Shown: positions 7,399 to 16,450, numbered from the stretch's first letter. The stretch is 19,334 bases of DNA from CAZFGK01 sp964518635 (GCA_964518635.1 CAZFGK010000039.1:1-19334); one strand, 5' to 3'. Made by a program: numbers and translations. The notes: generated by a model not told the origin, from the sequence alone.

Positions 7399-7612
7399 AT
7401 TCTTCCCTCTCATTTCCTGAACGCATAGCCGCAGAAGCGGCGATTTCGATCGAAGAGCTTTTCAGCACTGAGAAAGCATCTGTTCCGTAGCAATTCCGCC
7501 CCCCTCCTGAATCCCGTGACATTTCTTTTTAGCTTTTGAGATTCCCCGCATCTTGCTACCTAAAGGCATGAAGAATCACACCGAAATCCGAATTGATGCA
7601 ATGAACTCATAC
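7399..7612. other. Boundary region between phage module and host genes
   Basis: This divergent gap separates the portal gene (minus) from the TPR lipoprotein gene (plus). It holds a small perfect hairpin (GCCGC-AGAA-GCGGC, 7428-7441) and a 35-codon minus-strand open frame that I do not accept as a gene. I see no tRNA, no integrase, and no obvious attachment site; an att repeat could only be recognised with the other end of the element. Whatever promoter drives the portal operon is likely here, but no convincing -35/-10 pair is visible. Confidence 0.4.
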
Positions 7613-9136
7613 ATGAGAAAGAGAGACGTACTCTCCTCCCTTTCCGGTCTCCGGATATTCGCCGCAATCGGCCTGCTTTCCCTGATTGGTTGTTCTGATC
7701 GACCAACTGTGCGAGCCAGGTATGAAGCGGAACGCGCACTGTTTGCCGCTGAAAAGAGATTCGAATCACTCAGAATCAGGCCTGAGCTGAATTCCCCTGA
7801 GGAGATTCAAGAGACACAGCGAATCTATCGGGAACTTGTCGGGCAGACGACGGCTGCACGAGCCGAACTGATTGCTGCCGGACAGGATCAGAGTGATTTC
7901 GATTTTCGTCAGCTCAGCGACATCTCCTACCGCGCTGCTACTCGACTTTCGCAGTTCTATTTCTCAGATCGAAAATATGATTCCGCGGCATTACTCCTGC
8001 GCCCCTTTGTGCAGGAGATCCCCATCGCTGATGCCGACCGTATTGTCGCTGCCTACAATGTCGGTCGTGCCTTTCAGTCGGCCGCAAGATGGGATGATGC
8101 CGCTCTTTCATTTCGTGCCATGTACGAGCTGATCGAAAAGTCATACGTACCGATTGATTCTGCTATGCGTCGTGGTGCACCACTTTTTGAAGCTGCCTAT
8201 CGGGTCCTTGTGACCTTTGCGGAAGTCTCGAAGCAGTTCAATACTCCGAATCCGTTTACGCTGCAGGAATCGATTGAGTTTTATCAGCGGATGATCAGAA
8301 CCAACCCGACCAGCCGTCTTGCGCTGATCGGCCGGGCTCATGTTGCGCAGCTCTATGAAGTCAACGAAGAATGGCAGTTTGCAATCATGGCTCTGGGTGA
8401 AGTCGTCGACACCAGTGGCGCACCAAGTCTCGCCGCACAACTGCGCATCGCCGACATCGAAGCAACCAGTCTGGGCAAACTGGATGATGCCCTCGCCCGT
8501 TACACCAGTCTCGAAACCGGGCTGGTTGGCACAGATACGCTTTTAATTCCAGACCTTCGCTATCGACGGGCTGCAGTGCTGATCAACAAGAAGGCGTACG
8601 ATCAGGCCTCTGCTCAACTCGTCGACCTCGAACGTAATTATCCTGCCTTCTATCAGAACTACCCCGCCGCTCAACAGGCGAAGGCAAGAGTCTTTGAACT
8701 TCAGGGGAATCGAGATCGGGCTGAATCGGAGTATCGTTTCCTGATCGAGAATTTCCCCAATTCAGGGGAGGCGATGGCGACCTTTCTGCATATGGCTGAA
8801 ATCTACAGGACGAGCGGAGACACCTCCACTGCTCGGGAATGGTATGACAAAGCCACCCGTCACTACGAACAGGCGGCCGCTCGTGGTTCCGGTACCGGAC
8901 TCGAGGCCCTCGCCCTCAACTATCGCGCCGAACTCTATCGCCAGCTTGAAGACTGGCCCCGTACCGCCACCGCCTTGGAAGATATTTTCAGACGATTCCC
9001 CGATGAGCAGCTCGGCCGTGAGGCGATGGTCAAGGCAGCCGCGGTCTATGGGATGCGCTTGAACGATACCGTTAAGGCAAACCTCCTTTTAGACCAATTG
9101 CGACGTCAAATGTCTCCTGTTGACGCCAGCCGCTAG
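7613..9136 (+). CDS. TPR-repeat outer lipoprotein
   Basis: This ~507-residue protein has a lipoprotein signal peptide ending in the lipobox LIGC, then a helical body of tetratricopeptide-like repeats (for example YNVGRAFQSAARWDDAALSF, KARVFELQGNRDRAESEYRF, AEIYRTSGDTSTAREWYDKA and YRAELYRQLEDWPRTATALE). TPR lipoproteins act as scaffolds for protein complexes in the cell envelope; no enzyme motif is seen. The start is uncertain: ATGs at 7568, 7601 and 7613 are in frame and none has a good ribosome site; 7613 gives the most normal signal peptide (MRKRD...). It is followed by a structured gap and then the cohesin-like secreted protein in the same direction. The exact role is unknown. Confidence 0.8.
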   Translation: MRKRDVLSSLSGLRIFAAIGLLSLIGCSDRPTVRARYEAERALFAAEKRFESLRIRPELNSPEEIQETQRIYRELVGQTTAARAELIAAGQDQSDFDFRQLSDISYRAATRLSQFYFSDRKYDSAALLLRPFVQEIPIADADRIVAAYNVGRAFQSAARWDDAALSFRAMYELIEKSYVPIDSAMRRGAPLFEAAYRVLVTFAEVSKQFNTPNPFTLQESIEFYQRMIRTNPTSRLALIGRAHVAQLYEVNEEWQFAIMALGEVVDTSGAPSLAAQLRIADIEATSLGKLDDALARYTSLETGLVGTDTLLIPDLRYRRAAVLINKKAYDQASAQLVDLERNYPAFYQNYPAAQQAKARVFELQGNRDRAESEYRFLIENFPNSGEAMATFLHMAEIYRTSGDTSTAREWYDKATRHYEQAAARGSGTGLEALALNYRAELYRQLEDWPRTATALEDIFRRFPDEQLGREAMVKAAAVYGMRLNDTVKANLLLDQLRRQMSPVDASR

Positions 9137-9152
9137 GAAGCGAATCTTTCCA

Positions 9153-9235
9153 CCCGCTCACTGGTACAAGAGGGGACGGCAGCAATGTCGTCGCTAACCG
9201 CTTGGTTAGGGGAAACAGACGGCGGGAGATGCCAG
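9153..9235 (+). ncRNA. Candidate structured RNA / leader element
   Basis: The gap before the cohesin-like gene can fold into a compact structure: a closing stem CTGGTA (9161-9166) with TGCCAG (9230-9235); a 7-bp stem GACGGCA/TGTCGTC capped by a GCAA (GNRA) tetraloop (9175-9192); and a perfect 6-bp stem CTAACC/GGTTAG with a GCTT loop (9194-9209). CCCGC (9153-9157) could pair with GCGGG (9222-9226) as a pseudoknot around the closing stem. It ends 45 bases before the ATG. It does not match any riboswitch consensus I know (c-di-GMP, cobalamin, ZTP, SAM, fluoride were considered). Structure by eye only. Confidence 0.35.
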
Positions 9236-9280
9236 AACAATATTGAAACTTCTGCTCATGCATTGACGATTGGAGAATGA

Positions 9281-9898
9281 ATGAAACAACTGCTGATGAA
9301 ACTCTCTTGTTACGCCGCGGCACTGATGACTGTTGCCTGCGCTTTTTCAGGCACCACCATGGCACAATCGGCTCAGCCAGCCCAACCAGTCAAAGGAACG
9401 ATTGATCCATTTGGAGCGGTTGCGGATACTGTCTATGCCGAAATCAACCGGATCGACAAGAGTAACTGGTCGGTGACTATTACCGTCTTCAATGATGCCC
9501 CCCTTGCCGGACTCCAGATTCCGCTGCGCTATAAGGGTGGTAATATTCAACTCGTCGCTGATTCAGCAGTCTTCTCCGGAAGCAGAGTCTCTGACTGGGA
9601 TATGAACGGCTTTCGCTGCGATACCGCTATTCAAGCCCTTCGCCTCATGATGATCGCCAACATTGGACCGACTCAGAAAAAACTGATCCCCGGTTCGGGA
9701 CGAGTCGCGACGATTTTCATCTCCTCACTCGAAGATGAACCAGTTGAAAACCTGATCATTGACACCACTACAATTAGCGATCTGAATCTTCTCTTTGTCG
9801 CCGACATCAATCAGACAAAGAATGGAAAGCCAGTGACCGTCGATCCCGCAAAACGGGAAATCCGTCCGGCCTGGGTAGTACGCAAGCGAGATCACTAG
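9281..9898 (+). CDS. Secreted cohesin-like beta-sandwich protein
   Basis: This 205-residue protein has a Sec signal peptide (basic MKQLLMK start, hydrophobic core, likely cut after TMA near residue 28). The rest is a single beta-rich domain with the flow of cohesin-like domains: an opening 'WSVTITVFNDAPLAGLQIPLR' type strand pair (residues ~63-83), a central strand with surface loops, and SGRVATIFISSLEDEP (~140-155), which matches the 'GxGxLaxI.F' strand of that fold. In FCB bacteria such single cohesin-like domains are common in secreted proteins, where they serve in protein-protein or surface attachment. The ATG at 9281 has a GGAG ribosome site. It follows the TPR lipoprotein and is closed by a strong bidirectional terminator. 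The binding partner is unknown; no dockerin is seen here. Confidence 0.65.
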   Translation: MKQLLMKLSCYAAALMTVACAFSGTTMAQSAQPAQPVKGTIDPFGAVADTVYAEINRIDKSNWSVTITVFNDAPLAGLQIPLRYKGGNIQLVADSAVFSGSRVSDWDMNGFRCDTAIQALRLMMIANIGPTQKKLIPGSGRVATIFISSLEDEPVENLIIDTTTISDLNLLFVADINQTKNGKPVTVDPAKREIRPAWVVRKRDH

Positions 9899-9920
9899 CG
9901 CTCGTTACCAACTGAAAACT

Positions 9921-9950
9921 AAAAAGCGCGGAGCAATCCGCGCTTTTTTC
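9921..9950. terminator. Bidirectional terminator between convergent genes
   Basis: AGCGCGGA (9925-9932) and TCCGCGCT (9937-9944) form a perfect stem with a GCAA loop, flanked by five A on the left and six T on the right. It therefore can stop transcription from the plus-strand cohesin-like gene (ends 9898) and from the minus-strand propeller gene (ends 9974). Confidence 0.9.
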
Positions 9951-9973
9951 TTTTTGCTAATTTGATCAGGCGA

Positions 9974-12694
9974 CTATTTCAGGAGGACAACACTTCGTGA
10001 GTCCTGCTTCCCTGCGAACTCAATCACAACGAAATAGACTCCACTCGCAAATTGCACCTGATCAGCATCCTCCGCATTCCAGAGAATTTCATGCTCTCCT
10101 GCTTTCATCTGCCCCTCTTTCAACACCACCACTTCCTGACCAAGCAGATTTCGAATCGACAGACGAACCTCACCACTTGTCGGAAGTGTGAATGAAATAG
10201 TCGTCGAGGGATTAAACGGATTCGGATAGACCGAATGAATAGCGAACGAATTCGGTAAAGCGGGATTCTCTTCATCATCAGCATCGGTCGGATCGAATAG
10301 CGTGGTCGAGCCGTACATCCCCAATCCGGCTCCTCTCGGATCAGCCCAGACAATATGCGAACGACCAAACTGTGTACTCACCGCCGGAGATTTCATGAAG
10401 GACGGAGCCGCCATTGCGACCGCATACTCTGCAATAAGAGTTGTCAGATTTCCCTGTAATTGAGTCGCCATTGCTTGTGGCGAAAAAGTTCGGTCATCGA
10501 TCCAACAGAGTGAAATTCGTCCGAACTCATCAGATGAGATCGCAAGATCACGTGGGCGATAGGACGCGGTTGAAACAACCGTGACAGGCCCTGATCGAAC
10601 AACTCCTGAAGGATTCAAACCGACTACTTTCAAGAGGAGTCCACCACTTTGCGTTTCGGTCCATGTGATCACCGTCCCGCCATCCGGCTGAAATGCGAAC
10701 GCCGCTTCCTGAGTGGCACTTCCACCAGGAAGTGCGTAGGAAAATCCTGTCTGAAACATCTGACCGGAAGAATAGCTGCGACCAAATACCGTCGCGCCCG
10801 ATCCCGTTACCTGCAAATAACCAAAATGAAAACTCGCACCACTATCTGCCCCGACGCCGATGGCTAGAACCACTCCAGTGTTGATCGCATCGATCAGTTG
10901 CACCGGTGCAATCGGAGCACCTGAAGCATTACGCCAGCTGCCGTGCAATCGAGTGAGATTTCCAATCTGCTCAGCCCACATCGCAACCGAGACCAGATTG
11001 TCATTGATAGCGACGGTCTGCTGATTCTTACCGTTGACTGAAAGGGTGTCCGAAATCAGAAACTCCGAGCTTGTAAAAAGCCCCGCGGCATCAACCAACC
11101 GCCCGAAAATTCTCTGACCGGAAATCCCACTCACTGAGCGATCATCCCGCCACGTGATTATTCCGCCATTCGGTCGCGCGGCAATCGCCGGTAATGTCTG
11201 CGTCACACCAACGGCATCTTCAGTCACGCGACGATTCGCAAAGAGCAACTGACCGTCACTGGTGAATGCCTGCAGAAAGATATCGCCGCCGTCATTGCGG
11301 CGATCAGAGAAAACCGCCAGATGATTCCAGGTGGTAAAAGCCGCAACGGCAGGATCAGAGGCAATCGTTCCGTTCGCATCATCATTAAGTTGTTGTTCTG
11401 TCCATGCACGAGTACCTGTTGTTGAGATTCGCTGCGCACGGATATCTTCATCGATATCGACTTCAGTCCAGACCGAAGCCAGCGAACTATTGTCGATCGG
11501 AAGGAGATACACTCCCCAGCGTTGCCCATTTGATGCATTCTGAATCGGAAATTCAGTCTGTGGGGTGAATCCTGCGGTCATGGTGGTAAAGAGAATCTGA
11601 TTTGTCGCTGCAAAACTTGCCCAGCCGCAGACGACTGTCCCGTTGGGGAGCGAAATAATCGACGGGTCATCCGTTGTTGCACTGCTCGATGCTGCATTGA
11701 TCAGCGTATTGACACCGACAAGCCCGGTGATCGCATCGAATCGCTGCGCATACAATTGTTGCCCAGCGCGACCATCAATCCAGCCCACCACAAAATCATG
11801 CACGCTTGAGAATGCGATTTCGGGAACAATCTGCTCTGAGGCCGCCGGTCCACCGGGAACGAATGTCAGGTCTGATCCTACTGGAGAACCTACCGCGTCA
11901 AATTGACGACCATACAGATCCGGCTGTGCGTTTCGATAGTCTTCCCAGACGATCAGATACCCGCCTGACGGATCAACTGCAATCGAGGGTGCCCATTGCT
12001 GCGTTCCAGTACCAACGCTCGATACCTGTACAATCGTTCCGGGGACTCCCGCCGCGCTATAGCTGCGCGAACGAATCCAGTTTCCGCTCGGAGAATAATC
12101 TTCCCACGTAATCACCAGACGGCCATCAATGTATCCATCAACATCGAATAATCCCGCACTCGCGCCACCACTGCTGTCATTGACCAGATAGCTCGCCACT
12201 TCGACCGCGAGATTCGATGCAAGTCTGGCACCATAGATTAACCCATGCGACTGATCACGAACAAAGAGATGAATTTTTCCGGCACCATCTCGAAAGGCAT
12301 GCGGCTCACCGAGGTCATCCCCATTGGTCAACGCACGAAAGAGCTGATTGCTGCCGGTCAGATTACCGGAAGCATCGAGCGTCTGCATATAGACAGCCGT
12401 GGCTCCGTCACGAGTATCCTCCCAGAAAGCGACATAGCCGGAGGCATACGGGATAATACATCCCTCATCCTGACGAAACCTCGCTGGTGAGACCGACTCA
12501 CTTAGCTGGAGATCAATTGCCGAACTCGATATCTGGGACGAAAACATCTGAACGGGGGATTCGCAGGAAGTCTGAGATCGCTTCCCCTCCACCTGCTGCC
12601 AATGATTGCCTGTTCTGTCAGAAATGGACGTAGCACTCCCGCTGATTGCGGCGAGAAGAAAGAGCATGATGAGGATGATGCTTTTGGGTGTCAT
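9974..12694 (-). CDS. Large secreted beta-propeller protein with YPNPFNPST C-terminal sorting domain
   Basis: The 906-residue protein starts with a signal peptide (MTPKSIILIMLFLLAAISGS). The body is a chain of about twelve blades with a W-x-D/E-x-R signature (WEDTRDG, WEDYRNAQPDLYGRQFDA, WIDGRAGQQLYAQRFDA, WRDDRSVSG, WIDDRTFSP, WADPRGAG and others), typical of extracellular beta-propellers. The last ~86 residues form a Por/type IX-style (FlgD-like) sorting domain: SVYPNPFNPSTTISF, LSIRNLLGQEV, ASGVYFVV, ending VVLLK. In FCB bacteria this domain targets proteins for secretion or surface attachment. The start at 12694 puts the signal peptide at the N-terminus; no ribosome site is evident. It lies after the HDOD gene with a 99-base gap. 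The ligand is unknown. Confidence 0.85.
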   Translation of the reverse strand: MTPKSIILIMLFLLAAISGSATSISDRTGNHWQQVEGKRSQTSCESPVQMFSSQISSSAIDLQLSESVSPARFRQDEGCIIPYASGYVAFWEDTRDGATAVYMQTLDASGNLTGSNQLFRALTNGDDLGEPHAFRDGAGKIHLFVRDQSHGLIYGARLASNLAVEVASYLVNDSSGGASAGLFDVDGYIDGRLVITWEDYSPSGNWIRSRSYSAAGVPGTIVQVSSVGTGTQQWAPSIAVDPSGGYLIVWEDYRNAQPDLYGRQFDAVGSPVGSDLTFVPGGPAASEQIVPEIAFSSVHDFVVGWIDGRAGQQLYAQRFDAITGLVGVNTLINAASSSATTDDPSIISLPNGTVVCGWASFAATNQILFTTMTAGFTPQTEFPIQNASNGQRWGVYLLPIDNSSLASVWTEVDIDEDIRAQRISTTGTRAWTEQQLNDDANGTIASDPAVAAFTTWNHLAVFSDRRNDGGDIFLQAFTSDGQLLFANRRVTEDAVGVTQTLPAIAARPNGGIITWRDDRSVSGISGQRIFGRLVDAAGLFTSSEFLISDTLSVNGKNQQTVAINDNLVSVAMWAEQIGNLTRLHGSWRNASGAPIAPVQLIDAINTGVVLAIGVGADSGASFHFGYLQVTGSGATVFGRSYSSGQMFQTGFSYALPGGSATQEAAFAFQPDGGTVITWTETQSGGLLLKVVGLNPSGVVRSGPVTVVSTASYRPRDLAISSDEFGRISLCWIDDRTFSPQAMATQLQGNLTTLIAEYAVAMAAPSFMKSPAVSTQFGRSHIVWADPRGAGLGMYGSTTLFDPTDADDEENPALPNSFAIHSVYPNPFNPSTTISFTLPTSGEVRLSIRNLLGQEVVVLKEGQMKAGEHEILWNAEDADQVQFASGVYFVVIEFAGKQDSRSVVLLK

Positions 12695-12793
12695 GGAAGA
12701 AAGATATAGAGGTCGACCGGTTCTGTCCTTCAGTTTTTTGAGTCTCACGGGAGGGATCGATCCAGAAACCAATCGAAACATCCCCCTTCTTTC

Positions 12794-14062
12794 TCAGGCG
12801 ACTGCGACTCTTTCGACCAGCGGATGCTGATTCTCTACCGCATCAAAACGAGCGACATCCTGCCGCAACTCGTTCATCCCCTTCTGGATCGACTGCGCCC
12901 CCAAAGACATTGCGGTAAGCCCTTCTAACAGCTTCATCCCCTGCTCCGTCCCTTTCGCTGCCTGCAACTGGTGGGCGAGGGCATCGACACGGGAGGCAAT
13001 CAACTCAGCCGCCATCGACGCTTTCTGAGCCTGTCTCGCCACTGCCTCTTTCAGATAAGAAACTTCCGCCGTATCCTGCTGCGACCGTCCCAGTGCGACC
13101 TGCATCTTCCGATTTTCAGCCAGCAAAGATTCAACCGCGATCATCTGCTCGAACAACAAACGATTCGCTTCCATCAGCAGTTCATCGATCGCGCCGATAT
13201 CGATCTCCAGATATTTCGCCTCCTGAACAACCACCGGCACCAGCTGACGTTCGACTTCGGCGACACTCTGATCCGCAAGTCCGAGATTTTTCTCAAGGAC
13301 CTGTCTGTTCGCCTGCTCGGAGATTGAAAGTGCATAGTTTCGGGCGCGGAGATTGAATCGTGAGAGTTTGTTCGCAAGCGAGACTACCTGCGCTTCACGA
13401 AGCTCTTCGATCTGCCCGCCATCCGGAAAGGTCAGGAGATGTTTCCCGACTGCAATGCAGATTTCGTCGGGCAGCCGCCACTGTTCAAAAAGAAACTGCG
13501 CCATGAGGGCATGATTCGTCCCCCACATCTCCTCTTCGAGTTCGATCAGATGATTGTCACTCTCTGCTTTTTGCCAGATGATCTGAAATTCCTTCGGATA
13601 AGAACCTTCCAGAATCAACAGACCAAGATCATGCAGCAGCCCTGCCACAAACAACTGCTCAGGGCGAGGATGCTTGATTCGCTCGGCAATCATGCGGCAG
13701 GCAATCGCAACTTCGAGTGAGTGACGCCAGAAACGGACCTTATCGATTCCGGTCGAGACTGTCGCAGTGAGCTGATAAACAGAACTGGAGAGAGCCAGGG
13801 CGACGATCTGACGAACGCCAATGACCATCACTGCCTGCGACATCGAACTGATCTTCTGCTTGAGTCCGTAATACGGGGAATTGACAATCCGAAGAACTTT
13901 GACCGTCATCCCCGGATCTTTGGCGATGACATTCGCGAATTGATTGGCGGAGGCCGATTCATCCCGAGCAAGACGTAAAATTTCTGCAAGAGTCTGGGGA
14001 AGTGAACGCAATTCCTTGCGTCCATCGAGCATTTTTAAGAGAAGCTCCTGATTCATCGCCAC
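12794..14062 (-). CDS. HDOD-domain signalling protein with long C-terminal coiled coil
   Basis: Residues ~15-210 form an HDOD domain, a non-catalytic relative of HD phosphohydrolases used in bacterial signalling and often linked to motility, biofilm or c-di-GMP circuits. Visible signs are LPQTLAEILRLARD, DPGMTVKVLRIVNSPYYGL (49-67), the SMSQAVMVIGVRQIVALALS helix and LLHDLG (142-147). H114 and H207 are also kept, so some metal-site residues remain. Residues ~255-405 are a long alpha-helical, heptad-rich region without a known output domain. The GTG start at 14062 has GGGAG six bases upstream; an ATG six bases downstream is the alternative. It follows the exonuclease gene in the same direction after 153 bases. 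The target is not visible from sequence. Confidence 0.85.
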   Translation of the reverse strand: MAMNQELLLKMLDGRKELRSLPQTLAEILRLARDESASANQFANVIAKDPGMTVKVLRIVNSPYYGLKQKISSMSQAVMVIGVRQIVALALSSSVYQLTATVSTGIDKVRFWRHSLEVAIACRMIAERIKHPRPEQLFVAGLLHDLGLLILEGSYPKEFQIIWQKAESDNHLIELEEEMWGTNHALMAQFLFEQWRLPDEICIAVGKHLLTFPDGGQIEELREAQVVSLANKLSRFNLRARNYALSISEQANRQVLEKNLGLADQSVAEVERQLVPVVVQEAKYLEIDIGAIDELLMEANRLLFEQMIAVESLLAENRKMQVALGRSQQDTAEVSYLKEAVARQAQKASMAAELIASRVDALAHQLQAAKGTEQGMKLLEGLTAMSLGAQSIQKGMNELRQDVARFDAVENQHPLVERVAVA

Positions 14063-14215
14063 TCGTTGCTCCCTGCCTGTTGAGGATCGAAGTTGGGCGA
14101 GAGTCTCTCCCTATCCATTGGAAAATGACTCTACCTCTGAAGTATCGGGCTTTCGAGCAAACTATTGAGGGAATCGAGCCAATGATATGGCCCCGAATTC
14201 GAATAAAAGGGAGGG
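14063..14215. other. Intergenic gap with no recognised element
   Basis: The 153 bases between the exonuclease stop and the HDOD start contain no terminator-like hairpin with a T tract and no convincing promoter pair. Apart from the ribosome site of the HDOD gene I see nothing to annotate. Confidence 0.4.
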
Positions 14216-15508
14216 CTACTTCGTGCTCTTCAGAAGGAGCCGAGACCTGCGATTCTGCATCTCTTCCCGAAGAGAAGCACGGACAGTTCTGGAAGCAGAA
14301 TCCAGCGACTCGGCGATTGCCAGGCCCCTTTCGACGTATCGGATTGCATCAAGAAAGTTTTTCCTATGTCGTTCTGCGTGGATGGCAAGCTGACGGTTCG
14401 CTTCAACGGCGAATAGGCAGTCTCCACGAGCGACCTCCTCCCAAAGCCCGACTGCCAGAGCCAGATCGCTCTGGCCGCGACTCTGTTTGAGACGACGAGC
14501 ATAGGCAAGAGTCATCTCTGGTGAGAGTTCAGTCTTTGGTCTCTCACCATGAATGAGCTGGAGTGTTCGAAACTCGCCGGTGTCATTTCGGCGACGGCGA
14601 AAATGACGAGACAGGCCATAGATATCATCCGACCACTCCAGTGTCCCCCCCGAACTCCCTACCGCCTGCGCCAGACACTGAAACAGTGCCGCCAGTGAGA
14701 TAATGTCGTCGGCGTTGTGATCCAGCACCCCAATAAGCGGAGCGGGGTTTTCACTGTTGAGCCACTGAAAATAGGTCGCCGGAATCAGATAGCCGGGGAC
14801 ATCATCAACTCGCTCATGTCCGAGTACCGTCGATTCGAGATTGCCCAATGAGCAGTCACGCAATCGACGTTTGAACACCCGACGAGAAAGATGCAGCAGA
14901 TCCAGATGATGTTTCGGCTGATACTCACGTGCAATCCGGTGAATCACAAAACGATCACGCAAGAGCGGGATATCAAAGGCCGCGCCGTTGTAGGTAACCA
15001 CCGCCTCAGCCCGATTCAAATCAGCAAGCACCTGCTCGAGCATTGCGGCTTCGTCGGCATAATCAGGCAGAAGATACTGCTCAACAGCGAAATGATCCTG
15101 CTGATACCAGCCGATCCCCACTACAAACGGGACCGCTCCAGAACCACCCAAGCCGGTGGTCTCGGTATCGACGAAAGCAATACGTGCGAGATCAACCTCC
15201 TGCGGCATTTCTGATTGATGCCTGACATGCAACAGGTCTATTCCACTGGTCATCTGACTTGATTGAAACAGAAATGCATCCCGTGATGATTTCGCGTCTG
15301 CATTCTCTCGACGAATCATTCGCGAACAGAATGAACCGGCATCATGAGTATGAACGCGACCCTGAACCGCAGTTGCTAATGCATGATAACGCGGTGGAGC
15401 GGTCCAGCTTTTGGTGGGAACTGTTTTCGGCAACTCAGCAGAGGTCAGCGCGCTTCCGACTCCAAGATGAGATTGCACTCGACTGAGTCGTTCGCGAAGT
15501 GAACTCAT
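14216..15508 (-). CDS. YprB-like RNase H-fold 3'-5' exonuclease with helical tail
   Basis: The 430-residue protein has a DEDD-type exonuclease domain: FVDTETTG (D114, E116), YNGAAFDIPLL (D179), HLDLLHLSRR (D203) and DHNADD (H264, D268), with the order and spacing of the YprB/RNase_H_2 family. All catalytic acidic residues are present. The N-terminal ~105 residues are a variable region. The C-terminal ~110 residues are helical and TPR-like (ALAVGLWEEVARGD, AIRYVERGLAIAESL). In Bacillus the family member YprB sits beside the helicase YprA; no helicase is in this window. The ATG at 15508 lies six bases after the HEAT-gene stop, so translation may be coupled; no clear ribosome site is seen. The substrate is presumed to be nucleic acid. 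Confidence 0.82.
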   Translation of the reverse strand: MSSLRERLSRVQSHLGVGSALTSAELPKTVPTKSWTAPPRYHALATAVQGRVHTHDAGSFCSRMIRRENADAKSSRDAFLFQSSQMTSGIDLLHVRHQSEMPQEVDLARIAFVDTETTGLGGSGAVPFVVGIGWYQQDHFAVEQYLLPDYADEAAMLEQVLADLNRAEAVVTYNGAAFDIPLLRDRFVIHRIAREYQPKHHLDLLHLSRRVFKRRLRDCSLGNLESTVLGHERVDDVPGYLIPATYFQWLNSENPAPLIGVLDHNADDIISLAALFQCLAQAVGSSGGTLEWSDDIYGLSRHFRRRRNDTGEFRTLQLIHGERPKTELSPEMTLAYARRLKQSRGQSDLALAVGLWEEVARGDCLFAVEANRQLAIHAERHRKNFLDAIRYVERGLAIAESLDSASRTVRASLREEMQNRRSRLLLKSTK

Positions 15509-15514
15509 TCTGAT

Positions 15515-16450
15515 CTATTTCCCCGTTGCAGTCGGGATCACCGAACGGACACGAATTCGCGCCAGTGAATCCGGCTCACTTGCCAGAAATGCAATCACTT
15601 CATTTTGCGCCGTGGTCGATCCGGAATTCCAAAGCGCAATCGCCGCCGCACTCCGAATCGAGGACTCAGCAGCTTTGAGCGCGCTGCTTAGCGCAGTGTT
15701 TGCTGACGGATGTTTCAACTGACCAAGCAGAAAGATGGCATGTTCACGGGCAAGCATACGCTCAGATTGCACTACCGGAATCAAAGACGCAATCACATCT
15801 GTTGTATCCAGTTGCAGCAGACTCCCGCGGGTCGCCATCCGCGCCCCATAAAACGGATCATCGAGTTGCGAAATCAGATTGGCAAGCAGCCCCTTGAGTT
15901 TCAACCGTCCGACCGCAACGGCCGCACTCTTGCGAACTTGTCCGACTGAATCTGCAAATGCCGACTGGATTGCATCAGAAACGGAAGTTGTTTTCATTTT
16001 CCCCAGTGCACCGACTGCCTCTTCCCGCACTTGCCAGCGAGTATGCGTGATCGATTCGATCAACACTTCCTTTGCGCTACTGTCGCCGATTTCACCGAGG
16101 GCGTTTGCCGCTCGTTCGGATGCCAGTCCGATTTTGCCACGAAGAACAACAGTCAGATCCGAAATCGCCGGAGAGCCGATTTTTTTGAGAATATTGATAA
16201 CCGTCAGACGTTCACGCGCGGAACTGGTCCCTAGTTTCGGTGTCAAAAACGGAACCGCTGCACCGCCCATTGCCGCAATCGAATCAATCGCCGGCTGTAC
16301 CATCGCCTGAAAACGAATCTCACCGGAAGATGCAATCGTGAACAGTGAATCGACCGTTTTCTGCAACGGCTTCAACGCTGCATGACTCACCGCATGTATT
16401 GCAAAGATGAAAAAAACGAGAGAAATAAAAGAACGAAGAAGCTTACTCAC
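15515..16450 (-). CDS. Secreted HEAT-repeat protein
   Basis: This 311-residue protein starts with a signal peptide (hydrophobic LLRSFISLVFFIFAIHAVSHA) and continues as a helical HEAT/PBS-lyase-type repeat solenoid: GEIGDSSAKEVLIESI, VREEAVGALGKMKT, VRKSAAVAVGRLKLKGL, AREHAIFLLGQLKHPSA and IRSAAAIALWNSGS. Such proteins mediate binding; no enzymatic motif is seen. The start is GTG 16450, with GGAG seven bases upstream; it overlaps the stop of the upstream solenoid gene as GTGA, a classic coupled junction. The longer in-frame ATG would place 27 residues in front of the signal peptide. Coupling with the GxDxY protein suggests the two act together outside the cytoplasm. Confidence 0.83.
   Translation of the reverse strand: MSKLLRSFISLVFFIFAIHAVSHAALKPLQKTVDSLFTIASSGEIRFQAMVQPAIDSIAAMGGAAVPFLTPKLGTSSARERLTVINILKKIGSPAISDLTVVLRGKIGLASERAANALGEIGDSSAKEVLIESITHTRWQVREEAVGALGKMKTTSVSDAIQSAFADSVGQVRKSAAVAVGRLKLKGLLANLISQLDDPFYGARMATRGSLLQLDTTDVIASLIPVVQSERMLAREHAIFLLGQLKHPSANTALSSALKAAESSIRSAAAIALWNSGSTTAQNEVIAFLASEPDSLARIRVRSVIPTATGK

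Noticed and set aside
7428..7441. GCCGC-AGAA-GCGGC hairpin as a terminator or att core
   Set aside because: No T tract on either strand and no second copy in the window; a 5-bp stem is likely by chance.
7148..7522. 124-codon minus-strand frame overlapping the portal start
   Set aside because: Most of it lies out of frame within the portal gene; no motif and no ribosome site. The portal frame explains the DNA better.
7462..7569. 35-codon minus-strand frame upstream of the portal gene
   Set aside because: Too short, weak ribosome site, no similarity I can recognise; it may be a leader peptide but cannot be supported.
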